Shown: positions 7,839-15,973, counted from the first letter of the stretch. The stretch: 19,651 nt of DNA from CAYZBM01 sp964476705 (GCA_964476705.1 CAYZBM010000037.1:1-19651), one strand, 5' to 3'. Translations and numbers: made by a program. Notes: generated by a model from the sequence alone, not told the origin.

Positions 7839-10331
7839 ATGAGCCTTAAAAAAACTATCGCCACTCTATTTGCTTTATTAAGCTTAGGCTTTATTTCATC
7901 TATAATGGCTATAGCTTTTGTAGTATATCATTATAGCAAAGATCTTCCTGATTATAGCCAATTAGCAAATTACGACCCCCCAACAGTAACCAGATTATAT
8001 GCCAAAGACGGCAGATTACTTTCTGAATATGCCGAAGAGAAAAGATTATTTGTTCCAATTGAAGCAATACCTAAACGTTTAGTTAATGCTTTTATTTCCG
8101 CTGAAGACAAAAATTTCTATCAGCATCCAGGTATAGATATAGTTGGGATTATCCGCGCTTCTGTAAACAACCTCATCCATTACAATCAAACTAAATCTTT
8201 ATCTGGAGCGTCAACCATTACCCAACAAGTAGTTAAAAATTTTCTTTTAACTAATGAACAAACTATAACCCGTAAAATTCGTGAAGCTATTTTATCATTC
8301 AGAATAACCAGAGCTTTTCCTAAGGATAAAATATTAGAGCTTTATTTGAATAAAATTTATTTAGGCAATAGAACTTATGGTATAGCTGCTGCAGCTTTAT
8401 ATTATTTTAATAAATCCATAGAAGAATTAACTATTGAAGAAGCTGCAATGCTAGCTGCTCTCCCTAAAGCTCCAAGTAGTTTAGACCCATGGCGATTTAA
8501 AGATAAAGCTACAGAAAGACGCAATTGGGTTATAACCAGAATGCAAGAAGAAGGCTATATAAGCAATGAAGAAGCCATTAAAGCCATGAGTACTTCTCTT
8601 AAATTATCTTCTGTAACCACCTTAGAACTAGTAAATGCAGGTTTTTTTACCGACGCCGTAAAACAAGACCTAATTAAGTTATATGGCGAAGAGTCCGTAA
8701 TGAATGATGGCTACAGCGTAAAAACAACTTTAGATCCAAATTATCAACAAATTGCTGAGCAATCTTTAATTAAAGGAGTAATTGCTTACGATCATAAGCA
8801 TGGCTTTAGAAATATTGTAAAACATCTAGATTTAAATAGCAAAGATTGGCATAAAGAATTTAAAGAAATACCTAATCATTACAATCCAGAATTATGGAAG
8901 CTAGCTTTAGTTACAAAAGTTAATGATCAATTAGCCAATATTCTTCTGACTGATGATAGCGAAGGTAAAATAAATTTATCAGGAGTTAGTTGGGCCAGAA
9001 AATTTCGTAGTCGCGATAGCGTTGGAGCAAATATAAAAAAAATATCAGAGGTCCTAAAATCTGGAGATGTAATTTTAGTTGAAGAACAAAAAAATTTAGA
9101 AAACAATAAAGATTCGCAAAAAGAAGAAAATAAATTATATAATTTAGCCCAAATTCCTCAAATAAATGGCGGATTAATAGCTATTAATCCACATACCGGA
9201 AAAATATTGGCTATGGTGGGTGGATATTATTATGGTGGTAGCCAGTTCAATCGAACAACACAAGCTTTACGGCAACCCGGATCATCATTCAAACCTTTTG
9301 TTTATTTAACAGCCCTATCTAATGGTTTTTCACCTAATTCTATTGTAGTTGATGAAGCTATAGAGCTGAATCAGGGTAGTAATAAGTTATGGATGCCAAA
9401 AAATCATACAGGACTTTATTATGGCCCAACTCCATTACGGGTTGGCCTAGAACAATCCCGTAATGTTATAACTGTAAAATTAGCGATGATGGTTGGACTT
9501 GATAAAATTTCAGATACTACAAAAATATTTAATATTCAGGCTAATCCGGTTAAAAATCTTTCTATAGCTTTAGGTTCAGCGGAAACAACCTTACTTAATT
9601 TAACTACAGCTTATGCTATGCTTGTAAATGGAGGTAAGGAAATAAAACCAACCTTAATCGAAAGAGTACAAAATCGTAAAGGAAATACTATTTACAAAAC
9701 CGACTCCAGAGATTGCAGCAATTGCAAAATGGACCCAGCAAATCTCAATATTGAAAATATCTCCCCTCCTATACTTATAGATAATAGAAAGCAGATAGCC
9801 GATCCAGTGGCTACCTACCAAATTGTTTCTATGCTCCAGGGAGTAGTGCAAAGAGGAACTGCAAAACAAGCCTTATCTTTACATCATACTATTGGTGGAA
9901 AAACAGGAACAACAAATGATAGTTTTGATGCGTGGTTTATCGGCTTCACTCCAGATTTAGTTGTTGGCGTATATACAGGTTTTGATGAGCCATCTAGCCT
10001 AGGGCATCATGAATATGGCGCAACTATTGCCTTACCTATATGGATTGATTTTATGGAAAAAACCCTTAAAGATCAGCCGGATACCCCATTTAGAATGCCA
10101 GATGGCGTAAAATTAGTAAAACTAGACGTGACAACCGGACTCCCGCCAACTGCAAGTTCACAAAAAGAAAATATTATTTTTGAAAGCTTTAGAAGTAATT
10201 CTAGTATTAGTAACGTAGCACCAAAAAGAAGTAGTTTTTCTGATGATATAAGCCCCGAACTACTAGAGCAAGAAGAAGGTATTGACTCAAGATCTGGTTC
10301 TGGGGAACTAAATATTGACGGCATATACTAG
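7839..10331 (+). CDS. mrcA: Penicillin-binding protein 1A (bifunctional transglycosylase/transpeptidase)
   Basis: This enzyme polymerises lipid II into glycan strands and crosslinks the stem peptides at the inner membrane's outer face. The 830-residue product has a short cytoplasmic N-terminus and one signal-anchor helix (about 7-30). The GT51 transglycosylase domain has the catalytic Glu89 in AEDKNFYQHPG, GASTITQQ (123-130) and the EAAMLAALPKAPS block. An OB-like region (about 300-440) is followed by a transpeptidase domain with SSFK (nucleophile Ser482, Lys485), SRN (540-542) and KTG (688-690). All catalytic motifs are intact. The tail after about 770 is low-complexity, Ser- and acid-rich. 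amiC-mrcA-prfB is a conserved alphaproteobacterial order. The 143-base upstream gap is AT-rich with a 5-bp hairpin (TAGTC/GACTA) but no clear promoter. Confidence 0.96.
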   Translation: MSLKKTIATLFALLSLGFISSIMAIAFVVYHYSKDLPDYSQLANYDPPTVTRLYAKDGRLLSEYAEEKRLFVPIEAIPKRLVNAFISAEDKNFYQHPGIDIVGIIRASVNNLIHYNQTKSLSGASTITQQVVKNFLLTNEQTITRKIREAILSFRITRAFPKDKILELYLNKIYLGNRTYGIAAAALYYFNKSIEELTIEEAAMLAALPKAPSSLDPWRFKDKATERRNWVITRMQEEGYISNEEAIKAMSTSLKLSSVTTLELVNAGFFTDAVKQDLIKLYGEESVMNDGYSVKTTLDPNYQQIAEQSLIKGVIAYDHKHGFRNIVKHLDLNSKDWHKEFKEIPNHYNPELWKLALVTKVNDQLANILLTDDSEGKINLSGVSWARKFRSRDSVGANIKKISEVLKSGDVILVEEQKNLENNKDSQKEENKLYNLAQIPQINGGLIAINPHTGKILAMVGGYYYGGSQFNRTTQALRQPGSSFKPFVYLTALSNGFSPNSIVVDEAIELNQGSNKLWMPKNHTGLYYGPTPLRVGLEQSRNVITVKLAMMVGLDKISDTTKIFNIQANPVKNLSIALGSAETTLLNLTTAYAMLVNGGKEIKPTLIERVQNRKGNTIYKTDSRDCSNCKMDPANLNIENISPPILIDNRKQIADPVATYQIVSMLQGVVQRGTAKQALSLHHTIGGKTGTTNDSFDAWFIGFTPDLVVGVYTGFDEPSSLGHHEYGATIALPIWIDFMEKTLKDQPDTPFRMPDGVKLVKLDVTTGLPPTASSQKENIIFESFRSNSSISNVAPKRSSFSDDISPELLEQEEGIDSRSGSGELNIDGIY

Positions 10332-10367
10332 AATATATTATAGTCCCATTGAAACGGGATATATATT

Positions 10368-11463
10368 ATGAAACCAGAAATAAATGAAATTACTACCGAA
10401 ATGAATAAAGACCTCGATTTAATTGCGAGGCATCTTTGATCTAGACAATGCCCAGAAAAGACTAAATGAGCTTAATATCTTATGTGAAGATGATAAGTTA
10501 TGGGCGGACAAAAAAAAGGCGCAAATTATCTTAAAAGAAAGAAATTTTATTCAAACAGCCTTAGATAATTACAAAAATTCCAACCAAGAACTTGCTGACA
10601 ATATCGAGCTTTTAGCCATGAGCGAACTGGAAAAAGACGATGAAAATATCAAAGAAATAGAAGCATCTTTAAAAAAACTTCATAAAGAAATTAAACAACG
10701 ATGTACTGAATGTTTATTTTCAGGAGCCGCAGATAGCAATGATTGCTTTTTAGAAATTAATGCTGGGGCTGGAGGTACAGAATCCCAAGATTGGGCTGAA
10801 ATGTTGTTACGGATGTATTTACGTTGGGCCGAAAAACATAATTTTAAAACCGAATTAATTCATAGATTAGATGGCGAAGAAGCCGGAATAAAATCGGCTG
10901 CTTTAAAAATATCAGGAACTAATGCTTATGGTTGGGCTAAAACTGAAAGTGGTGTTCACCGTTTAGTAAGAATATCCCCTTTTGATAGTAATGCCAAAAG
11001 ACATACTTCTTTTGCCAGTGTTTGGGTTTTTCCTTTAATTGACGATTCTATAGATATAGTTATTGATGATAAAGATCTTCGGGTTGATACTTTTAGAGCC
11101 TCTGGAGCCGGTGGTCAGCACGTAAATAAAACTGATAGCGCGATAAGAATTACTCATATTCCAACAAATATAGTGGTCCAATGCCAAAGCAGTCGTTCGC
11201 AACATAGAAATAGAGCTGAAGCTCTAGATATGCTTAAATCACGTTTGTACGAACTTGAACTCCAAAAACAAGAAGAAGAAAAAAATAAGAATAATGAAAA
11301 GAAAACCGAAATTGGCTGGGGCCACCAAATCCGCTCTTATGTATTACAACCCTATCAAATGGTTAAAGATCTAAGAACATCATATCAATCACCAGATCCT
11401 AATGCAGTACTTGATGGTGATTTGGATGGGTTTATTATGGCAAGCTTGATTGATAAGTTATAA
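10368..11463 (+). CDS. prfB: Peptide chain release factor 2, with programmed +1 frameshift
   Basis: RF2 reads UGA and UAA stop codons and triggers peptidyl-tRNA hydrolysis. Translation starts at ATG 10368, runs 23 codons to CTT and meets an in-frame TGA at 10437-10439. A +1 shift at CTT_TGA continues from GAT 10438 to TAA 11461-11463, for 364 residues, the normal RF2 length. The second frame alone lacks a proper start, and the N-terminal helix is only complete after the shift. After the shift SPF (203-205), the RF2-type stop-recognition tripeptide, and GGQ (248-250), the catalytic motif, are both present and close to their E. coli positions. It follows mrcA by 36 bases and ends in a strong terminator. 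Expression should be autoregulated: low RF2 slows decoding of the TGA and favours the shift. Confidence 0.96.
10425..10440 (+). promoter_or_regulatory. prfB +1 recoding site
   Basis: GCG AGG CAT CTT TGA T: an internal Shine-Dalgarno-like GCGAGG is placed one codon before the slippery CTT, which is followed by TGA. The E. coli site has the same layout (AGGGGG, TAT, CTT, TGA). The base after TGA is T here rather than C. Both flanking frames encode conserved RF2 sequence, so this is not a sequencing error. Confidence 0.93.
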
Positions 11464-11467
11464 AAAA

Positions 11468-11507
11468 AGCTGGGCTCCGTAAATCAGGGAGTCCAGCTCT
11501 AATTTTT
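11468..11507 (+). terminator. Bidirectional terminator between prfB and the small membrane gene
   Basis: An 11-bp stem, AGCTGGGCTCC (11468-11478) with GGAGTCCAGCT (11488-11498), contains one G-T pair and closes a 9-base loop. On the plus strand it is followed by CTAATTTTTATT. On the minus strand it is followed by the complement of the A-run at 11462-11468. It can therefore end prfB and also the convergent gene at 11539-11733. Confidence 0.9.
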
Positions 11508-11538
11508 ATTACTTAATATTAAATTAGATTATTTTAGC

Positions 11539-11733
11539 TTACTTAGCAAAAGTTCTGACTAATATTAGCAGTAACAGTGTATCTGTTAATGTTAGAGCAT
11601 TAGTTATAATACCGGAGGTCACTAGTAGTGGACTCGCGAAATGCATTATAGCATAAGCAACTAACACTAGAATTACACCTAGCAGTACCAGCGAACCGAT
11701 ATGTCCCAGGTCTATTTTTTTAATATCTAGCAT
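11539..11733 (-). CDS. Small two-helix membrane protein, unknown function
   Basis: I do not recognise this 64-residue protein. After a short charged start (MLDIKKIDLGH) come a hydrophobic segment at about 12-32 (SLVLLGVILVLVAYAIM core), a short linker with a Pro, and a second hydrophobic segment at about 44-60, ending RTFAK. It is probably an inner-membrane hairpin protein with basic residues at the C-terminus. It is a real gene to judge by its signals: AGGAG sits 6 bases before the ATG, a near-perfect extended -10 promoter lies about 40 bases upstream, and the shared terminator follows. It stands alone, convergent to prfB and divergent from hemC. Function cannot be read from the sequence; a toxin-like peptide, a membrane-complex subunit or a lineage-specific protein are all possible. 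Confidence 0.75.
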   Translation of the reverse strand: MLDIKKIDLGHIGSLVLLGVILVLVAYAIMHFASPLLVTSGIITNALTLTDTLLLLILVRTFAK

Positions 11734-11739
11734 AATAGT

Positions 11740-11745
11740 CTCCTT
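11740..11745 (-). promoter_or_regulatory. Strong ribosome binding site of the 64-residue membrane protein
   Basis: AAGGAG on the minus strand, 6 bases before the ATG at 11733, is among the best Shine-Dalgarno matches in the window and fixes this start codon. Confidence 0.8.
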
Positions 11746-11774
11746 TGCTTGTGTTAAACTGTATTAATAGTTAT

Positions 11775-11783
11775 ATTATACCA
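11775..11783 (-). promoter_or_regulatory. Extended -10 promoter of the small membrane gene
   Basis: On the minus strand TGGTATAAT (11783-11775) is a perfect extended -10 (TGn-TATAAT). No TTGACA-like box lies 16-18 bases upstream, as is common for extended -10 promoters. A start about 7 bases downstream would leave a leader of roughly 35 bases. Confidence 0.65.
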
Positions 11784-11845
11784 TATTATCGTGGTTATAA
11801 GTGGTAATTATTTAATATATTAAGGATTTAATGCAAATATAGTTA

Positions 11846-11889
11846 TTGACATTTATCTAGAAATTATCCACATATAGAGCCCCTCTATA
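11846..11889 (+). promoter_or_regulatory. hemC upstream control region: -35 box, DnaA box, hairpin
   Basis: Three signals are stacked here. TTGACA (11846-11851) is a perfect -35, but the -10 at normal spacing is poor. TTATCCACA (11864-11872) is a perfect DnaA 9-mer. TATAGAG (11873-11879) and CTCTATA (11883-11889) form a perfect 7-bp inverted repeat around CCC. The hairpin ends 33 bases before the hemC ATG. Upstream, TTAATATATTAAGGATTTAA (11812-11831) has three TTAA units, though not at CtrA spacing. Confidence 0.45.
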
Positions 11890-11922
11890 CGTTATTACGC
11901 ATATACACAAAGAAGATTGGTT

Positions 11923-12849
11923 ATGAAGCAAAAAGACACTATTTATATCGGCTCAAGAGCTAGCAAATTAGCTCTTATTCAAACCAATATAGTTAAAGAT
12001 CATATTTTAAATAATTCTCAAATTAAAAATGTAGAAATAATTCCGATAATAACTAAAGGTGATAAAATATTAGATAAAAATTTATATGATGTTGGCGGCA
12101 AAGGTCTTTTTACCGAAGAGCTGGAACATATGTTAAATAAAGGTGAAATTGATTTCGCCGTACATTCAATGAAAGATATGCCACCTATCTTAACTCCAGG
12201 AACTAAAATAGCCGCAATATTAGAAAGAGAAGATGCTCGAGATGTTTTAATTTCAAATTTAGGCAACTCAATTAGTTCTTTACCAAAAAATGCTAAAATA
12301 GGAACTTCATCACCAAGACGCAGTGCGCAACTTTTAAATTTAAGGCCAGATTTTAATATCGTTCTTTTAAGAGGTAATGTTCCCACACGAATTGACAAAC
12401 TACTTAAAGAAGAATGTGATGCAACTATATTAGCTTTAGCTGGACTTAAAAGACTTAATCTCTTTGATCAAAATTTTATGTATCCCCTAAACAACACAGA
12501 GATGCTCTCGGCTGTAGCGCAAGGAGCTATTGGAATACAGATTAATGAAAATAATAAATTTGCAGAAAATATTGCAAGCAAACTTAATCATAATTTAAGT
12601 GCAATTTGTGTTAATGCTGAAAGAAATTTTCTAAATCACTTCACTACTATTTCTTGTAAAACTCCTATTGCAGCTTTCGCTGAATTTATTGATGATCTTA
12701 CCATAAATTTTACCGGTCTTATCGCCTCATTAGATGGAACCAAAATATTTCGACAAAGCAAAACATCCTCTATAGTTGATATTCATAATGTAAGCCTCAA
12801 TATTGCAAAAAACCTCATAGCTGAATCTGGAGGAAAACTTTTTGTCTAA
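11923..12849 (+). CDS. hemC: Hydroxymethylbilane synthase (porphobilinogen deaminase)
   Basis: This enzyme polymerises four porphobilinogen units into hydroxymethylbilane in cytosolic tetrapyrrole synthesis. The product from ATG 11923 has 308 residues, the normal length; a TTG two codons earlier is less likely, and AAGAAGA lies about 7 bases before the ATG. Motifs are IGSRASKLAL near the N-terminus, GGKGLFTEELE, DFAVHSMKDMP (containing the catalytic Asp region), GTSSPRRSAQL, LRGNVPTRIDKL with the substrate-binding arginines, and AVAQGAIGIQ. Cys245 in SCKTPIAAF carries the dipyrromethane cofactor. It is the first gene of hemC-hemD-mic60-hemY, and its end overlaps the hemD start by 8 bases. Confidence 0.96.
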   Translation: MKQKDTIYIGSRASKLALIQTNIVKDHILNNSQIKNVEIIPIITKGDKILDKNLYDVGGKGLFTEELEHMLNKGEIDFAVHSMKDMPPILTPGTKIAAILEREDARDVLISNLGNSISSLPKNAKIGTSSPRRSAQLLNLRPDFNIVLLRGNVPTRIDKLLKEECDATILALAGLKRLNLFDQNFMYPLNNTEMLSAVAQGAIGIQINENNKFAENIASKLNHNLSAICVNAERNFLNHFTTISCKTPIAAFAEFIDDLTINFTGLIASLDGTKIFRQSKTSSIVDIHNVSLNIAKNLIAESGGKLFV

Positions 12850-13618
12850 ACCTAACCAAAATTTAATAGTCCTAACTAGAGCAATAGATGATAGCATCTA
12901 CACCCAAAAAGCTCTTAATAATTATGGATATAGCTCGATCATTGAACCCATGTTAGAATTCTTAAGTCTAACAGATAATAAAACTAGTGTATTAAATTAT
13001 ACTTTAAGTCCTCAAAATAAAGAAAAAGCAATTATAGTAACTAGTTTTAACGCTATAAAAGCATTAGATTTATTCGGTATAAGTAAAGATATTCCTATTA
13101 TAACCATCGGTGCTAAATCGGCAAAAAGAGCTGAAGATATTGGATTTAGTAATGTTAGATTTGCCAAAGATAATGTTTTTGATTTAATTGATTATATAAA
13201 TAAAAATTACGATCCAAGTGAATATCGATTTCTCTATGCTTCATCTACAAAAATTTCTGAGAATTTAGATATTATTTTAAATAATAAAGGATATAATATA
13301 ATCAGGATTCCTATATAGAAAATGCAAGCCTCCTTAAGATTTTCAGAAGACTTTATTACCAATCTTACTAGAAATAATATTGCTATAATAACTTTTTTTT
13401 CGAGCTATACTGCAGAGACATTCTTATCCTTACTAAAAAATATATCAGACCAATTAGCTATATCTAAATACACTAAGAAAATTACAATCTGCGTTTTAAG
13501 TAAAAAAATAAAAAATATAATAAAAAATAGTAAAATAGATTTTGCAAAAATAGAGGCAGCAGAATATCCTAACCAAACTTCTTTGCTAGAAATGATAAAT
13601 AGCTATAATATCTTATAG
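12842..13618 (+). pseudogene. hemD: Uroporphyrinogen-III synthase interrupted by an in-frame TAG
   Basis: HemD cyclises hydroxymethylbilane to uroporphyrinogen III. The TTG start at 12842 is supported by GGAGG 8 bases upstream inside the hemC end; the first 158 codons run to a TAG at 13316-13318. The same frame continues through 13322 to TAG 13616-13618 for a further 98 codons plus one, so the full span of 257 sense codons matches HemD length. The first half has the LIVLTRA opening, IIVTSFNAIKAL and ITIGAKSAKRAEDIGF. The second half has IAIITFFSSYTAETFLSLL, a late ICVLSKKI strand and an AAEYPNQTSLLEMI end, all in HemD order. The TAG falls where HemD usually has a Tyr (RIPI-stop-KMQA), one base from TAT or TAC. 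The second half has an ATG at 13322 but no good ribosome site. This could be a recent nonsense mutation, a sequencing error, readthrough, or two complementing halves. Confidence 0.8.
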
Positions 13619-13647
13619 TATTTCTTAATTGAAATGAATGTATTTTA

Positions 13648-13676
13648 CTGTCAATTCTTTCTTAATCTACTATAAT
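13648..13676 (+). promoter_or_regulatory. Promoter for mic60-hemY
   Basis: CTGTCA (13648-13653), a 17-base spacer and a perfect TATAAT (13671-13676) lie in the 82-base gap after hemD. A transcription start near 13683 would leave about 18 bases before the ATG at 13701. This argues against upstream start codons for that gene. Confidence 0.6.
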
Positions 13677-13700
13677 TCAAAAATAAGTATGGAGAATAAA

Positions 13701-14564
13701 ATGCAAGAGAATGAAGCCATTCAAGAGCCTAAATTATCCTGCTCAAGAAAAAAAATAAAGATAGCTATTATAATTATAGGAATATTAGGCTGGGTAGTTA
13801 GCTCGTCATTGGGTTATTATATTTATAGAAGTAAAATTATCTGTGAAATAAAAAAAGAGCGTATCCATAAGGATCAACTTGCTCTAATCGATAATATAAA
13901 TCAAAAACTAAATGATTGCAGAACAAAAAATCTAAATTTAAATTCTAATCCTGAGACCTCACCCATCAATAATAATAAAAATATTATTAGTACAGCCAAA
14001 GATAATAAAATTTATGATAATAATAAATATGAACTTAATTTTCACTTATTACTATCAGTAATAGATTTAGAAGACTCGGCAAATAGAGGTAAAGAATTTA
14101 ATCGAGAATTTCAAACTTTTAAAGTAATCGCAAAAAATTTTCCTGATTTAAAGGACCAAATTAGAGCATTAGAAGATATTTCCAGCACTGGGATATCCAG
14201 CTTAAATTCCCTAAAAGGCGAATTTGATATTGTATCCACAACCATAAATAGTGATATTTTAAAAAGCACCCCTTCAAATAATATTTTACAAAAATTTACC
14301 AGCTATTTTTATTCCACAGTAAAAATAAAAAAAATTGATCATAATAATAACAATCAAGATGCTAGATCTATCTTAGCTAGAACAGATTTTCTCTTAAAAG
14401 ACGGGAATGTTACCTTAGCTTTAAAAGAATTAAATAAATTACCCAGTGAGCAAAAGAAGGTTCTAAATCCATGGCAGGAAAAAGCTTCTGATTATGTCGA
14501 ATATCACAAGACGATAAATAGCATATTGGAATATATAAAAACACTGGTATATAATAATAAATAA
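13701..14564 (+). CDS. Mic60/mitofilin-like inner membrane protein
   Basis: Alphaproteobacterial Mic60 (mitofilin family, COG4223) is the bacterial relative of the mitochondrial MICOS subunit that shapes inner membranes. In free-living species it sits between hemD and hemY, exactly as here. The ATG at 13701 has GGAG 6 bases upstream and gives 287 residues. There is a short cytoplasmic N-terminus with a basic cluster (SRKKIK), one transmembrane helix (about 20-41), a Lys/Asn-rich charged helical segment (about 45-110), and a helical C-terminal domain. The last includes DVxLALKEL-type sequence (GNVTLALKELNKLPSEQ) and a PWQEKASDYVEY end typical of the mitofilin signature region. It is short for the family, with little coiled coil. 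Identification rests on context, architecture and the C-terminal pattern rather than strong overall similarity. Confidence 0.72.
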   Translation: MQENEAIQEPKLSCSRKKIKIAIIIIGILGWVVSSSLGYYIYRSKIICEIKKERIHKDQLALIDNINQKLNDCRTKNLNLNSNPETSPINNNKNIISTAKDNKIYDNNKYELNFHLLLSVIDLEDSANRGKEFNREFQTFKVIAKNFPDLKDQIRALEDISSTGISSLNSLKGEFDIVSTTINSDILKSTPSNNILQKFTSYFYSTVKIKKIDHNNNNQDARSILARTDFLLKDGNVTLALKELNKLPSEQKKVLNPWQEKASDYVEYHKTINSILEYIKTLVYNNK

Positions 14565-14610
14565 TTTATTTTAAATTACTTACCGATCGCAAGGAATGGG
14601 GAATACTATA

Positions 14611-15942
14611 ATGTTTCGTTCAGCTATATTTTTACTTATTCTTACCATAACTGCAATTTCTTGCACGTGGCTTTTAGATAATGATGGCTCGGTTGTAGTA
14701 GAGTGGCTAGGTTATAGAATTCAGACTTCTACTTCTTTTACCTTACTTGCTGGCTCTATATTGATAATGTTTCTGTTAACATTAATGCAATTTTTCTTCT
14801 GGCTGATAAATGGACCAAAACGTTATAAGCAGCATCAAAAAGAAAAAAAACGTAAAGCTGGTATTTTAGCAATTACCGAGAGTTTGGTGGCCATAGCCAC
14901 TGGCGACTCCAAACAAGCTAAGTTATTTAGTAAAAAAGCTTCTTCTTGTTTAGGTAAGATTCCAATTACACATATACTTGCAGCCCAAACTGCACAGCTT
15001 AATGGTGACACCGAATCCGCCAAAAGTCATTATACCGCCCTACTTGATAACAAAGAAACAGAAATTATTGCTATCAAAGGCCTATTAATTGAAGCACAAA
15101 AAGAAAATGATCTAAATAAAGCCATATTTCTAGCACAAAAAGCTCTTAGTCTAAGACCTGACGCCGCTTGGGGTATAACCGTACTCATTGAGTTATATAC
15201 TAAACTTGAAAAATGGTCAGATGCCATAGAGATGATAAATAATGCTACAAAACGTAAAATACTAAATAACAAACAAACTGAAAGAATGTTAGGAATTATA
15301 TATTTAAGCCAAGCACAAGCCAATTTAAATACTAATAATATAAAAGAGGCTGAAGAAAACATTAAATTAGCGCTAAAATTTCTACCTAATTTTGTACCAG
15401 CTATAACAAATCAAGCTAGAATTCTTTTAAAAAATGACGAAAAGAATAAAGCCTTAAAAATTCTTTTTAATACTTGGAAAGAAACCTCTCATCCCGATAT
15501 TATTAATTGTTATATTTTAGCTTTATATAACGAGCCAAATTCAACTAAAATTGGTAAAATAAATAAGCTAATTTCTATACATAAGCATGATCAAGTTGGT
15601 CATTTATATTTAGCTAGATTATATATTGATTTCGGTGACTATGTTAACGCTAAAAATCATCTTGATATTGCCCTTTCTATTAAAGAAACTAAGCTCCTAT
15701 GCAGCTTAATGATAGACTTACAAAAAAGATTAGATAGTGGTGATGCTATTATTGATCATTGGCAAGAAAGAGAAAAACAAGCCCAGAAAGACTCCAGTTG
15801 GTATTGTAACCACTGCAAATATACAACTGTAGATTGGCATAGCAACTGTAGTAATTGCAATTCCTTTGATAGTTTAGTATTTGGTATTGTTGAAAATTTT
15901 GCATTAAATTCCCTTAATGTAAAATCTTATACATATATTTAA
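14611..15942 (+). CDS. hemY: HemY-type TPR membrane protein
   Basis: This is the proteobacterial HemY, linked genetically to late haem synthesis; it is not the Bacillus protoporphyrinogen oxidase of the same name. From ATG 14611 (ATGGGGA 8 or so bases upstream) the product has 443 residues. There are two transmembrane helices (about 3-22 and 39-64), then the HemY N-terminal helical region with the conserved-type AIxxSLVAIATGDSKQA segment. Tetratricopeptide-like repeats span about 130-375. A zinc-ribbon end has Cys399/Cys402 and Cys413/Cys416 in a CX2C-X10-CX2C arrangement. Similar C-terminal ribbons occur in alphaproteobacterial HemY and in LapB. An alternative ATG at 14596 would leave no room for its ribosome site. 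It follows the Mic60-like gene by 46 bases. Confidence 0.9.
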   Translation: MFRSAIFLLILTITAISCTWLLDNDGSVVVEWLGYRIQTSTSFTLLAGSILIMFLLTLMQFFFWLINGPKRYKQHQKEKKRKAGILAITESLVAIATGDSKQAKLFSKKASSCLGKIPITHILAAQTAQLNGDTESAKSHYTALLDNKETEIIAIKGLLIEAQKENDLNKAIFLAQKALSLRPDAAWGITVLIELYTKLEKWSDAIEMINNATKRKILNNKQTERMLGIIYLSQAQANLNTNNIKEAEENIKLALKFLPNFVPAITNQARILLKNDEKNKALKILFNTWKETSHPDIINCYILALYNEPNSTKIGKINKLISIHKHDQVGHLYLARLYIDFGDYVNAKNHLDIALSIKETKLLCSLMIDLQKRLDSGDAIIDHWQEREKQAQKDSSWYCNHCKYTTVDWHSNCSNCNSFDSLVFGIVENFALNSLNVKSYTYI

Positions 15943-15973
15943 CTTAAATTTAAGCAATCATAGGCTATCTTAC

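Noticed and set aside
11812..11831. TTAA clusters as a CtrA binding site
   Set aside because: The units are spaced 4 bases apart rather than the 7 required by the TTAA-N7-TTAA consensus.
13638..13700. Upstream ATG codons extending the Mic60-like protein by about 21 residues
   Set aside because: They lie upstream of or within the TATAAT promoter and the likely transcription start, and lack a ribosome site; ATG 13701 has GGAG at good spacing.
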